The position numbers were made by a program, and so were the translations under genes. From assembly GCA_946188155.1 (NCBI GenBank), contig CAMHUC010000021.1:1-50301 (forward strand): a stretch of DNA of 50,301 nucleotides, read 5' to 3'. Positions 7,532 to 16,554 of the stretch are shown one piece after another. How positions within the stretch are numbered: position 1 is the first letter of the stretch; every line of letters starts with the position of its first letter. The notes beneath the pieces are model-generated. The model did no database searches and was not told where the DNA came from. It saw only the letters and a list, made by a program, of their open reading frames with translations. This stretch comes from an uncultured bacterium. Its GTDB lineage: Bacteria; Bacteroidota; Bacteroidia; Bacteroidales; Bacteroidaceae.

Positions 7532-10276
7532 TCACCTCTTGACGGGCAATGTGACGGTAAATTCGGTGTATTCGTCCCAGACGGACTCCACGCTGATGTC
7601 GCCGCCGTGGTTTTGGATAATCTCGCGGCTCAGGTAGAGCCCTACGCCCGCAGCCTCCTCGGTGGTCTTGGTGGTGAAGAACGGGTCGAAGACCTTGTCG
7701 ATAATCGTCTCCTCGATGCCAATGCCGTTGTCGCGGATCTTCAGGATGTATCGTCCTTCTGCCTTGGTGGCGGAGAGGAGTATTTGGGGGACTGGCCCAT
7801 GATGCTTGACAGAATCGAACGACCTGTCCTCCTGATTCTTCTGTGCCTTTTTCACCACAGCATAGACGGCATTGTCGAGCAGCCCCATGATGGTCCTGCC
7901 GAGCAGGTCGGGATTACCGTATATGGGCATACTTTCAAAAGGCAAGTTGAAGACGGTCTGTATACCATATTGCTCTTTCTCTTTGGCATAATGGGTGTTG
8001 ACTGTCTGCTCGTTCTGTTGCAGCACGGGCAGCAAGTCCATGTCTATATAGCCGCCGGTACGGTCTTTCAGCATCTCCTCCATCGCCTTGAGCGTGCGGG
8101 TGGTGTTCTGACCGTGCTGATCCACGTTCTGCAGATTCTCTGTCAGCATGCCCAGTACATCCTCAGCGTCTGAATAGTCGTCTTCGTTGATGACTTCCTT
8201 GTTGTTCTCTATATCGGTCTTGAGATCCTTCAGCAGGTCTATCGACATCTTGGAGAAGTTGATGATGTAGTTCATCGGGTTCAGGATGCGGTCGATAAGG
8301 CCTTCGGTCAACTGTCCTATCGAGGCCATCTTCTCCTGCCGTATCAGTTCTTGCTGAGCTTGCCGCAGGTCGGCGGTACGCTCCTCCACAATCTGCTCCA
8401 GTTTGATTTTGTCGCGTTGCAGTTTCTTCAGGCGATAGCGCATGATGACATAGACCAGCAGAGCCATCAGGAAGAAATAGACGATGACCATGTACCATCG
8501 CATCAGCAGCGGATAGGCAATGCTGAAGCCGACAGAGGCCACCTCCGTCAGGGAGCCATTGGCCAGACGGGCCTGTACGGACAGGGTGTATCGACCGTAG
8601 GGATGATTCAGGAACTCCACGACCTGGCTCTCGCTCCAGTCGCTCCACCGGCCATCATTGATGCGGTAGCGATACATGGTCTTGCCTGTGAGGGGTGTAT
8701 AGTCGACGGCATAGATAAAGCGCAGGCTACGCTCGTCGCTCCGCAGCCTGGGCAACGACCGTGGCATTTCTCCATAGCCGCCCCAGAGCACACTGTCGGT
8801 GCCCATGACGATGGAGCGGAAGCGCACACGGCGACCGGTCGTAAGCGTATCGAGGTCTTGCTGTGATGCATCCACGACGACGAGAATGTCATCGCTGCCG
8901 AGCCAGACCTTGTCGCCATCACGGTACTGGGCCTTGATCTCCATATCGCCGAGAGGGAAGAGCAGATGCTTCGGCAGACTGTCGACGGGCTCTGCGGTCC
9001 GGGCAGGTGCCACGCCCCTGGTCTCTCCATGCACATTCTTCATCCACAGCCGGCCCCCGGCATCCTTTCGGATTTCGGTCACAAGCGGCAGGTCATCTAC
9101 CCGGCTGACCGTTCCCGACTGATAGAGATAGACTCCGTCGGGTTCTCCTGCATAGATTCGATCGCCATCCACCAGCAGAGCTGCCGTGGAGTTGGACGTC
9201 AGACGGCTGATGGTACCGCCGTGTGCAATTCGAAAGATGCCGCTGGAAGTAGCGGCCAGCAGTCCCTGACGGTCCTCACATAAAGCCCAGCAGATATTAT
9301 TGATGCCTGCCACGCGCTTCGCATGCCTCGACGCCACGGTATAGAGACCATTGGTGCCGCCTACATATATTCTCCCGTCAAAGGAGGTGATGGCGCGCAC
9401 CTCGCCCGTCAGACCGTCCTTGGGTAGCATGTAGGTATAGACTGAAGGCAGCCCGATGGCGAAGATGCCATGTGCCGTAGCCCCCCAGAGGATGCCGTGG
9501 CCGTCGTATGCCACGTAGGCCACCTGGTCGGAACAGAGGCCATTCTCCTCGGTGATGGTGTAGAGCGTACGGCCCTCCTTGTCGGTAACCAGCAGCCCGT
9601 GGTCTTTTCTTACCTTCACCAGCAGTCCGCCGTCCAGTTCTTCTGTCTGGGTGATGTCCTCCAGAACGACCTGACGGTCTCCTCTGAGCAGGGCTTCGAT
9701 GGAGATGATTTCCGATTCCACCCCGGCATGGAAGTCGGTGGCAGCCTTTTCTTTCAGGGTCACCCGGTCGTTCGGTCCTATCTCGTAGATGCCGTTGTCG
9801 CCGGCCACGAACATCAGCCTACCCTCTTTCTCGAAAATTTCCACTACCTCACCCTTGAACTGTCCTGTCTTGCCTACTTGCCGGATGGTCAGGTTGCCAT
9901 TGGCTGTTTTCTCCAGCCGACCCAGGAAATTGTAGCTGCCTACCCATATCCGGCCGTCGCTGGCCCGATAGACCACGGTAACGCGATTGATGCCCGGCGT
10001 ATAGAGCATCCGCCATTGCGCACGGTCATAATAGAGCAGTCCGTGGAAGTTGGCCACATAGACAGTGCCGTCACTGCCTATCTCAATATCGAAGTTGCGG
10101 TTGTGTCCTCCATACTCCTCAGCTGTATAGTTGCGTATCAGCGGCAGGCCCTGGGCGCGAAGGAATTGAGAATTGAGAATTGAGAGTTGAGAATTTACCA
10201 CCGCGCTGAAGAGCATGCAGCATACTATAAGCACGCGGCGCACAACAAGAGCGGTAGCAAATTCTTCATTCTTCAT
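7532..10276 (-). CDS. Two-component-type sensor: beta-propeller, Y_Y_Y, HATPase, no H-box histidine
   Basis: 914 residues. After a signal peptide there are repeated propeller blades (for example DGTVYVANFHGLLYYD, DGRIWVGSYN) to about 510, a Y_Y_Y-like domain to about 585, a membrane helix near 590-610, a coiled coil, a dimerisation helix and a HATPase_c domain (N-box LLDNAVYAVV; G1 RDNGIGI; G2 GVGLYLSREI). Where kinases have AHEINNP this protein has IDRILNP, so the phospho-accepting histidine is replaced by Asp. It may act by conformational or ATPase signalling. Its ATG overlaps the previous gene's TGA by 4 bases, indicating translational coupling. Heptamer repeats surround the start and signal peptide. 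Confidence 0.85.
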   Translation of the reverse strand: MKNEEFATALVVRRVLIVCCMLFSAVVNSQLSILNSQFLRAQGLPLIRNYTAEEYGGHNRNFDIEIGSDGTVYVANFHGLLYYDRAQWRMLYTPGINRVTVVYRASDGRIWVGSYNFLGRLEKTANGNLTIRQVGKTGQFKGEVVEIFEKEGRLMFVAGDNGIYEIGPNDRVTLKEKAATDFHAGVESEIISIEALLRGDRQVVLEDITQTEELDGGLLVKVRKDHGLLVTDKEGRTLYTITEENGLCSDQVAYVAYDGHGILWGATAHGIFAIGLPSVYTYMLPKDGLTGEVRAITSFDGRIYVGGTNGLYTVASRHAKRVAGINNICWALCEDRQGLLAATSSGIFRIAHGGTISRLTSNSTAALLVDGDRIYAGEPDGVYLYQSGTVSRVDDLPLVTEIRKDAGGRLWMKNVHGETRGVAPARTAEPVDSLPKHLLFPLGDMEIKAQYRDGDKVWLGSDDILVVVDASQQDLDTLTTGRRVRFRSIVMGTDSVLWGGYGEMPRSLPRLRSDERSLRFIYAVDYTPLTGKTMYRYRINDGRWSDWSESQVVEFLNHPYGRYTLSVQARLANGSLTEVASVGFSIAYPLLMRWYMVIVYFFLMALLVYVIMRYRLKKLQRDKIKLEQIVEERTADLRQAQQELIRQEKMASIGQLTEGLIDRILNPMNYIINFSKMSIDLLKDLKTDIENNKEVINEDDYSDAEDVLGMLTENLQNVDQHGQNTTRTLKAMEEMLKDRTGGYIDMDLLPVLQQNEQTVNTHYAKEKEQYGIQTVFNLPFESMPIYGNPDLLGRTIMGLLDNAVYAVVKKAQKNQEDRSFDSVKHHGPVPQILLSATKAEGRYILKIRDNGIGIEETIIDKVFDPFFTTKTTEEAAGVGLYLSREIIQNHGGDISVESVWDEYTEFTVTLPVKR

Positions 10277-11823
10277 TCTTCATTCTTAATTCTCCTATAC
10301 GGTATTCCCTTCCCCACATAGAAATCCCATTCCTCCTGAGTGAAGTTGCGCTTCACTCGCTGACGGATGTGCTCGGCGATGACAGGCAGTGATATCAGAT
10401 GCTCTGAGACTGTGCCCTTGTTGTCGCCCGTCCAGATGTAGTCCTTATCATTAGTAAAGGTGAAATCGGTGAGCCACGAGTCGGCCTGGAACAGCGTGAT
10501 GGGCCGTATCTGCAGGTCGCTGATCATCCAGAAGAGCATTTTTCCATCGTAACTGGAGGAGTAGAGGTGGTTGTCAATCATTTTCAGCCGGGTCACTTTC
10601 GACAGATGGCCGGCGAGTTTGCGCACCTTTCCATTAGAATGGGAAAGCCAAATGCTGCCATCGGCCATGCCGTACACCATCTGGGAAGAGCCACTGACAA
10701 AGGCTGTGACCTGGCCTGAAACGGGAACCTTCTCGCTGCGGATATGGTTGAGACTGCCCACCGAGTGCATCCGCCCGCGATGGTCGAACAGCACGGGCCT
10801 GTCGTGATGCTGGCCTGTACTGACAACTGTGAAGTCGAGAGGACGCGTGCCAATCACTTTGTCGGTGGCTATGTCGTACATGCCTATGCTGTTCTCGCCG
10901 ATGATAAGCAGCTGGCGCTCTTCGGGCATGGGTTGCAGACTGAAGGGACGGAGTATGTTTTCAAGGAAGACCACCCGTGTCTGACTACCGTCGACCACCA
11001 CCAGATGACCCGTATGGCTGACGGCATAACTCTTTCCGGTTCTTGCAGAGAAAACGTCACGGAAGCAGTAGTTACGGTCATCGAAAAGGCGCTTGGTCTT
11101 CATCCGGTTTCCCTCCAGCTTGTGATGCAGCAGTTCGCCACAGGTACTCACTGTTAGCAGACAACCATCCTGCTTAGAGATGTCGACACCTGTAATCCTG
11201 CCATTGTGGATGCTCCAACTGCGCTTGCTCCCGGCAGCCTGTGTGAGGGCCTGATAAACCGATGAGCTGTAGAGATTGCCGCCGTTCTCGCTGGTATAGA
11301 GATAGGCGGCGTATGCCAGCATCGTGCCTAACTCCGTGTCGCCACTGCGGTAGATGGCATACGACTGTGAGCCGAGGGTGCGCCCTAATGAGATATAATT
11401 CAGCGTATCTGCCACCTGACGGGCATGCTCGGCTAACTGGCGCTGATGCTCTGCCAACTGGTAGGATGCCTTTGCCTCCTCAGCCGAAGCCTCAGCGGCA
11501 GCCTGCGCCCGCAAAGCGTTCTGCCGCTCGGCCTCTGAGCGCAGGGTCATCCTTTGGGCAATCTCCGACTGGCGGATAGCCTCGCGGCTACGCTCCTCCG
11601 AGAGAGCCTGCTGACCGTAGGCTAACTCTTCCATCTGCTTGCTCACCCTGCGGTCTACGACCGACTGCTGCTCCTGCTTGCGCAGCGTGCTGAGTTGTGA
11701 TTCCAGCTGCCTGATGCGCTCGCTGTCGCCATGCCGCACATAAAGCCCCGCCACCACTGATCCTGTCAGTAGGGCAGCCATGCATCCGATGGCGATACCG
11801 CTTTTTATCTTCTCACCTCTCAC
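10273..11823 (-). CDS. Membrane-anchored coiled-coil WD40-like protein
   Basis: 516 residues. One N-terminal membrane helix (IAIGCMAALLTGSVVAGLYV) is followed by a long alanine/glutamine-rich coiled coil to about residue 135, then a WD40-like propeller from about 190 to 490 (repeats such as GHLSKVTRLKMIDNHLYSSS). The ending, FTQEEWDFYVGKGIPYR, resembles the C-terminus of many WD40 signalling proteins. It is probably a scaffold or sensor for the signalling genes on either side. It is coupled to the downstream sensor gene by an ATGA overlap. A propeller fold is inferred from repeats only. Confidence 0.7.
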   Translation of the reverse strand: MRGEKIKSGIAIGCMAALLTGSVVAGLYVRHGDSERIRQLESQLSTLRKQEQQSVVDRRVSKQMEELAYGQQALSEERSREAIRQSEIAQRMTLRSEAERQNALRAQAAAEASAEEAKASYQLAEHQRQLAEHARQVADTLNYISLGRTLGSQSYAIYRSGDTELGTMLAYAAYLYTSENGGNLYSSSVYQALTQAAGSKRSWSIHNGRITGVDISKQDGCLLTVSTCGELLHHKLEGNRMKTKRLFDDRNYCFRDVFSARTGKSYAVSHTGHLVVVDGSQTRVVFLENILRPFSLQPMPEERQLLIIGENSIGMYDIATDKVIGTRPLDFTVVSTGQHHDRPVLFDHRGRMHSVGSLNHIRSEKVPVSGQVTAFVSGSSQMVYGMADGSIWLSHSNGKVRKLAGHLSKVTRLKMIDNHLYSSSYDGKMLFWMISDLQIRPITLFQADSWLTDFTFTNDKDYIWTGDNKGTVSEHLISLPVIAEHIRQRVKRNFTQEEWDFYVGKGIPYRRIKNEE

Positions 11824-11865
11824 CTCTTATTACTCCCGATCTCCCACCTCTCATTTTTTCTGAAG

Positions 11866-12043
11866 ACAACGAATTAAAACGAATTTCACGAATTTCACGA
11901 ATTGTTTTTGATTTCACGAATTGTTCGCCGCAAGCGGCGGTTGCCTGCGCGTAGCTAATTCGTGTCATTCGCGAAACATAATGTTTCATTCGTGTAATTC
12001 GTTTTAATTCGTGCAATTCGTGCAATTCGTTTTAATTCGTTGT
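11866..12043. repeat. Palindromic intergenic element, family 2, copy A
   Basis: Perfect 20-base inverted arms: ACAACGAATTAAAACGAATT at 11866-11885 and its complement at 12024-12043. A core palindrome CGCCGCAAGCGGCG lies at 11926-11939, and between are many AATTCGTG/CACGAATT units. It lies 40 bases 3' of the leftward phosphatase gene. Confidence 0.85.
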
Positions 12044-12083
12044 TTCAAAAGGAAAGTGGGAAAATTCAGTTACCTCTTGCCTT

Positions 12084-13247
12084 TCACTTCCTTTTCAGCA
12101 CCACCATCGTGATGTCGTCGTGCTGTTCGGCACCGGCCACGAAACTGTTGATGCCGGCCTTGACCTCTTCGATGACTTGCTGGCTGTTCTTGCCCGGCAG
12201 CCGTGAGAGCATGGCGTCGAGCCGCTCTGTGCCAAACTCTTCGTGCTCCAGGTTCTTGGCCTCGGTCACACCGTCGGTATACATCACCAGGGCGTCGCCG
12301 CAGTCCAACTGCAGGGTGGCTTCCTTATAGACAGCACCGGCGAGGGCACCCATGAAGAGATTGCCTTGCTTCGGTATCGGCTCTACCGTGCCGTCGGCCC
12401 GCAGCACGCGGGGCGGATTGTGACCGGCATTGCAATAGGTGAGACGGCCTGTCGAAGTGTTGTAGATGGCATAGAACACGGTGACGAACATGTCATCCAC
12501 GGAATAGGTGGCCAGCAGGCTGTTGGCCTCCGTCAGGCATTCTGCCGCACTGGTGCGCTGTGTGCCTTTTGAGTGGATAATCATCTGGCTGGCAGCCATG
12601 AACAGGGCGGCGGGGATGCCTTTGCCGCAAACGTCGGCTATCACCAAGGCGATGTGATCGTCGTCGACACGGAAGAAGTCATAGAAGTCGCCACCGACAT
12701 CCTTGGCCGCCTCCATCGAGGCATAGATGTCAAGTCTGTCGCTGATTTCGGGGAAGGGCGGGAACACCCTTGGCAGGAAGTACTGCTGTATCTCGCTGGC
12801 CGAGGTCAGGTCTTCCTTCAGCGATACCAGTTCGGTATGCTCCTCCTGGCTCTCATGCACGTAGTGAATCTGTTCGATGGCCTTCTCGATCGTCCGGCTC
12901 AGGTCGTCCATATCGATAGGTTTCGTGGCGAAGTCGAAGGCACCTTTGTTCATGGCCTCGCGAATGTTCTTCATTTCGCCGTAGGCACTCACCATGATGA
13001 CCCGTATAGCGGGATTGCGCATCTCATTCACCTTAGCCAGAAACGTCAGACCGTCCATCACAGGCATGTTGATGTCGCAGAGCACAATCTCAATGTCAGG
13101 GTTGTCGGCCATGACAGTAAGAGCTTCCAAACCATTGCGGGCGAAGAAGAATTCATATTCACCAGCCCTGATCTTACGCCTGAAGTACTGTTTCATCAGC
13201 AACTCAATAGATGTCTCGTTGTCGACGCTCAATATCTTTATTGCCAT
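12084..13247 (-). CDS. Receiver-SpoIIE (PP2C-type) serine phosphatase
   Basis: 387 residues. Residues 1-125 are a receiver domain with phospho-acceptor Asp58 (VLCDINMPVMDG), the conserved SAY and KPID; the usual acidic pair at the start is VDNE rather than VDDE. A coiled linker leads to a PP2C/SpoIIE domain with metal-binding motifs VGGDFYDFF, DVCGKGIPAALFMA, YTDGVTEA and HDDITMVVL. In partner-switching systems such enzymes dephosphorylate the STAS anti-anti-sigma protein; a STAS gene lies 0.9 kb upstream in the same direction. The receiver suggests phosphorylation or docking by the neighbouring sensor. Confidence 0.9.
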   Translation of the reverse strand: MAIKILSVDNETSIELLMKQYFRRKIRAGEYEFFFARNGLEALTVMADNPDIEIVLCDINMPVMDGLTFLAKVNEMRNPAIRVIMVSAYGEMKNIREAMNKGAFDFATKPIDMDDLSRTIEKAIEQIHYVHESQEEHTELVSLKEDLTSASEIQQYFLPRVFPPFPEISDRLDIYASMEAAKDVGGDFYDFFRVDDDHIALVIADVCGKGIPAALFMAASQMIIHSKGTQRTSAAECLTEANSLLATYSVDDMFVTVFYAIYNTSTGRLTYCNAGHNPPRVLRADGTVEPIPKQGNLFMGALAGAVYKEATLQLDCGDALVMYTDGVTEAKNLEHEEFGTERLDAMLSRLPGKNSQQVIEEVKAGINSFVAGAEQHDDITMVVLKRK

Positions 13248-13301
13248 AGTAGAATAGTTTTCGTACCATACTTAAGTTTCCACTCCCCATTATTTCGAAA
13301 G

Positions 13302-13508
13302 ACAACGAATTAAAACGAATTTCACGAATTGTTTTTGATTTCACGAATTGTTCGCCGCAAGCGACGATGGCCTGCGCGTAGCTAAATTCTTGCGTCCCTT
13401 CGGTAGCAAGCGGCAGAGCCGAGCGCGTGTAATTCGTAAAACATGATGTTTCATTGGTGTAATTTGTTTTAATTCGTCCAATTCGTGTAATTCGTTTTAA
13501 TTCGTTGT
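13302..13508. repeat. Palindromic intergenic element, family 2, copy B
   Basis: Same 20-base arms as copy A (13302-13321 and 13489-13508). The core palindrome is degraded (CGCCGCAAGCGACG), with about 30 extra bases around 13390-13425. It lies 30 bases 3' of the AraC-type gene. Confidence 0.85.
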
Positions 13509-13538
13509 TTCAAAAAAAGTGTGATAGGTCCGGCTTCC

Positions 13539-14120
13539 TTACAAGTCTCTCGTGTAGAGAGCCCTGTATTCGGCGGGGGTGAGGCCCAGGGCGTCTACCA
13601 GTTTGCGCTGCATGGTGCGCACGTGCTTGAATCCGGAATCCTCGGAGATGGAGGCGATGCTGTAGTTGGGTTTCTCGCGCAGCAGGCGCATGGCCGCCAG
13701 CAGCCTGAGGTTGTCGATATAGGCCTGGGGGGTGCGGTACATCGACTTGTTGCGGAAGAGCTTCTCGAGGCGCTCCATGCTGACGCCTATCACCTTGGCA
13801 AGGGCAGCAGTGTCGAAATCGGGGTCCAGGTGGAGACGCTCTCCCTCCACTCTGGTCTCGACGATGGCCATCAGCTGTCCGTCGTCGCGGAGGTCGGCAT
13901 TCTGCATTCGTTCCATATTCATGTCGATGAGTTCGCGGGCCACTTCGACGCGCTGGCGGAATTGCAGGTCGCCCTCGATACGGTCGGAGAGGTCGAGATT
14001 GCGCGACATCAGGCGCACGAACTGCTCCCTGGTATAGTCGAGCTGCTTCTTAAGTTCGGCATTCTCGGCCCGCAACTGCTCGATTTCCGCCTGTAGCTGT
14101 TTCAATTCTTCACTCTTCAT
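13539..14120 (-). CDS. AraC-type regulator with N-terminal coiled coil
   Basis: 193 residues. The N-terminus (about 5-50) is a heptad-rich coiled coil, and the C-terminal 90 residues form an AraC-like double helix-turn-helix (DTAALAKVIGVSMERLEKLF ... YSIASISEDSGFKHVRTMQR). There is no sugar-binding domain or receiver. It lies 9 bases after the STAS gene, so it is probably co-transcribed with it and may be the transcriptional output of the pathway. Confidence 0.8.
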   Translation of the reverse strand: MKSEELKQLQAEIEQLRAENAELKKQLDYTREQFVRLMSRNLDLSDRIEGDLQFRQRVEVARELIDMNMERMQNADLRDDGQLMAIVETRVEGERLHLDPDFDTAALAKVIGVSMERLEKLFRNKSMYRTPQAYIDNLRLLAAMRLLREKPNYSIASISEDSGFKHVRTMQRKLVDALGLTPAEYRALYTRDL

Positions 14121-14129
14121 CCTTCACTC

Positions 14130-14435
14130 TTAACTCTCCTGTTCAAAAAGCATGAAAAATCCGCCAATCTCAAACACATCCTTCAGCTTGTCGCTGACAT
14201 GGGTCATGATACACCGTCGGCCGATGTCGTGCTGGTGCTTGTAGATGCCGATAAAGAGGCGAAGCCCGCTCGACGAGATATATTCCAGTCCGCTACAGTC
14301 AATCTCTACGTCGTGGTCTGTCTGCTGGGTCAGCGGAGCCAAGGCCTTCTTTGCTTTGATGCAGGCGATATTGTCGAGTTCGCCACAGAGCAATGCCACC
14401 AGCCGGTCGTTCTTTTCTGTAATACTAATCTCCAT
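14130..14435 (-). CDS. STAS-domain anti-anti-sigma factor
   Basis: 101 residues, one STAS domain. The motif DCSGLEYISSSGLRLF (residues 46-61) contains the serine (Ser55 or Ser56) that the cognate kinase phosphorylates in RsbV/SpoIIAA proteins. It is expected to bind the RsbW-like protein encoded upstream when dephosphorylated by the SpoIIE phosphatase. The gap of about 117 bases to the upstream gene holds simple TTTACTATTTGACGAT-like repeats. Confidence 0.9.
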   Translation of the reverse strand: MEISITEKNDRLVALLCGELDNIACIKAKKALAPLTQQTDHDVEIDCSGLEYISSSGLRLFIGIYKHQHDIGRRCIMTHVSDKLKDVFEIGGFFMLFEQES

Positions 14436-14552
14436 ACCTTTTATATATTTACTATTTGACGATTTACTATTTCTTGGTCAAGTCAAGCGCATAGCGAGTC
14501 CGATTTGTTTACGATTTGGCGATTTTACTATATTGCAGCGGTAGCAAATTCT

Positions 14553-14951
14553 TCACACTCCTAATGTTTTACAGACGGTCAGGATGTTCTTCCCGTCCTG
14601 GCGGCGATAGGCCATGCCGTCGGTCAACTTACGGATGTAGTGAATGCCGAGACCGCCGATGGCACGCATTGCCACGGGCAGCGTCAGGTCGGGCTCAGGA
14701 TGCCGGGTGGGGTCGAAGGGGATGCCGTCGTCGGCGAAGGATACGTAGAGTCTGCCATCCTCCTGCCAGGCGCATAGTTCAATCATGGTAGCTCCGCTGT
14801 AGTTCACAATATTAGCCACGGCCTCTTCGACTACCAGGTGCAGGTTCTGCGCCTGACGCTCGCTGAGTCCGGCATCATCGGCGATGGAGAGCGCAAACGC
14901 TCTGGCGCGTCGTACCTCGCCCATTTCCACTTTTAGTTCTAGTCTCGTCAT
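14553..14951 (-). CDS. RsbW-like anti-sigma factor / serine kinase
   Basis: 132 residues forming a single HATPase_c_2 domain: N-box VVEEAVANIVNYSG (Asn47), G1 FADDGIPFDP, G2 GGLGIHYIRK. This is the size and arrangement of RsbW/SpoIIAB kinases that phosphorylate STAS partners. It is the first gene of the leftward signalling cluster, with a promoter at 14978-15008. No sigma factor gene is in the window, so the final target may be elsewhere or may not be a sigma factor. Confidence 0.88.
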   Translation of the reverse strand: MTRLELKVEMGEVRRARAFALSIADDAGLSERQAQNLHLVVEEAVANIVNYSGATMIELCAWQEDGRLYVSFADDGIPFDPTRHPEPDLTLPVAMRAIGGLGIHYIRKLTDGMAYRRQDGKNILTVCKTLGV

Positions 14952-14977
14952 CGTCGTAAAAACGCTGATACCGACTG

Positions 14978-15008
14978 CAAAGATAGTTTATTTTTTTGAA
15001 TCAGGCAA
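14978..15008 (-). promoter_or_regulatory. Promoter of the partner-switching cluster
   Basis: Minus-strand TATCTTTG (14978-14985) and TTG (15006-15008) with 20-base spacing, about 27 bases upstream of the RsbW-like gene. Confidence 0.65.
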
Positions 15009-15069
15009 AATAAAGAGGAATAATTTGTCTGTGACCTTGCGGGTAGGGACTGAAAGTTATCTCGGAGCT

Positions 15070-15720
15070 TCAGAAACTTGAGTATTTTGTCAGTTCGTCA
15101 AAGCTGTCTATGAGATAGTCGGCTCCGGCTGCTTCAAGCTCCTTTCGAGTTCCGTTTCCGTAGGTCACGCCACAAGTTTTCGCTCCTGCGTTCTTGCCCA
15201 TCAGGATATCCACGTTCATGTCGCCTACTACAAGAGCCTCACATGTCTTGAATCCCATAGCGGAAAGCGTATTCAGGACTGGTTCGGGGTTGGGCTTTGC
15301 TTTCACCACGTCATCTGCGCCTACCAGCATAGAGATGTATTCCGCTATCCCCAGGTCGTGTGTCAGCTCAGACAAGGACTGGTGCCAGCGTGACGATGCT
15401 ATCGTGAGTGTCAGTCCCTGCTCTTTCAGAGCCATCAGCGTTTCCCTAACCTTAGGGAACAGCTGTGGCTTCATCATCTGCAGGTTTTCCTGGAAGATTC
15501 TCCTGTAGGTATCGGTGCATAGCCTGATGGTTTCCTTGCTCTCATTCGGATAGAGTGCCTCGAAGCAGCCGTCAAGAGGCAGTCCTATCTTGGAAGCACA
15601 CTCGTCGTCGGTGCAATCAGGCAAGCCTAATTCTCGGATGGTCATCTGCATCGTCGTAACGATATTCCGTCGGGTGTCACCCAATGTGCCGTCAAAGTCG
15701 AATATTATCAGTCTGATCAT
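15070..15720 (-). CDS. HAD-superfamily phosphatase (phosphoglycolate phosphatase-like)
   Basis: 216 residues. The nucleophile motif DFDGTLGDT (Asp8, Asp10), a helical cap, IASSR (motif II), a lysine in KAKPNPEP (motif III) and VVGDMNVDILMGKNAG (motif IV) are all present, fitting HAD subfamily IA. Members hydrolyse phosphoglycolate, sugar phosphates or similar; the exact substrate cannot be read here. Monocistronic, leftward. Confidence 0.88.
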   Translation of the reverse strand: MIRLIIFDFDGTLGDTRRNIVTTMQMTIRELGLPDCTDDECASKIGLPLDGCFEALYPNESKETIRLCTDTYRRIFQENLQMMKPQLFPKVRETLMALKEQGLTLTIASSRWHQSLSELTHDLGIAEYISMLVGADDVVKAKPNPEPVLNTLSAMGFKTCEALVVGDMNVDILMGKNAGAKTCGVTYGNGTRKELEAAGADYLIDSFDELTKYSSF

Positions 15721-15793
15721 AAATCCATGATTGACTTCATTTAATAATGTTATCCTGAAAAATCCCTTTACCTTATTCTTCTTTACCTACCTC

Positions 15794-16276
15794 TCAATCC
15801 AGCGGAATCTCCGGGTGCTGCACAGCCAGGGGCAGGCCCTTCTGCGAGAGGTAGAACATATAGAGGATGACAGGCTTCGTACCACGGTTCTCGCCGTGGT
15901 GGATGGTGTTCACCATCTCTACGACGGGCTCACCCTCATGCACCGTTTTCTCCTTGCCGTCCTGTCCGATGATGGTCAGCTCGCCCTGCACCAGTATGCC
16001 GTAGTTCATCACGGGATGATGGTGCCAGCCCAGTTTCTTTCCGGCAGGGAACACATACTTCATGGCCACCAGCTCCGGACGGCCCTGCAGGTAGTCGGGC
16101 AGCTCCACGCCGTCCCAGCTCTGCGAGGTGCGGATCAGCTCGGTTGACACTACCTGCTCTACAGGGTTGTCCTCCTGTGCCTTGGCCTCCTTACAGGAGG
16201 TCAGTGAGATACTCATTGTCGTTGTGCCGCAGATGGTAAGGATGGCGGCAAGCATCCATTTGCTAATCTTTTTCAT
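15794..16276 (-). CDS. Cupin-domain lipoprotein
   Basis: 160 residues. A signal peptide with lipobox LTSC (Cys28) is followed by a single small cupin barrel with the metal-binding cluster GWHHHPVMNYGILVQGE and a second histidine motif, NTIHHGENRG. Cupins of this type bind a metal ion and may be dioxygenases, isomerases or sensors. The envelope location is unusual for a metabolic cupin. Confidence 0.82.
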   Translation of the reverse strand: MKKISKWMLAAILTICGTTTMSISLTSCKEAKAQEDNPVEQVVSTELIRTSQSWDGVELPDYLQGRPELVAMKYVFPAGKKLGWHHHPVMNYGILVQGELTIIGQDGKEKTVHEGEPVVEMVNTIHHGENRGTKPVILYMFYLSQKGLPLAVQHPEIPLD

Positions 16277-16307
16277 TGTCGTTTTGGTTTTTATATATAA
16301 TTGCGGG

Positions 16308-16338
16308 CAAAGTTACAAATAATTATTCATTCTTACAA
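16308..16338 (-). promoter_or_regulatory. Promoter of the cupin gene
   Basis: Minus-strand TAACTTTG (16308-16315) and TTG (16336-16338), spacing 20, about 30 bases upstream of the ATG. Confidence 0.65.
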
Positions 16339-16464
16339 TAGTAGAGGCAAGATTTGTAGTGTTTTCAGACGAAATTTGAAGTGTTTCGGACAAAATTGGA
16401 AGCGACTGCTGACGGTCTGGACTGCCTGTGCCGACGTGATGAGCACCCCGACCTTTTTTTTCGA

Positions 16465-16540
16465 TGCCACTCTTGCCACTATGCCAAACACGCTGATTAT
16501 CAGGTGTTTATCTGTTGTAACAGTAGTGGCAAGAGTGGCA
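16465..16540. repeat. Nested inverted repeat, family 3, element 1
   Basis: A perfect 17-base inverted pair, TGCCACTCTTGCCACTA (16465-16481) with its complement (16524-16540), encloses a second hairpin AAACAC..GTGTTT / CTGAT..ATCAG (16486-16509). No gene occupies 16277-16825; this and the next element are its only clear content. Confidence 0.8.
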
Positions 16541-16554
16541 AGAGAAATGGTTTT

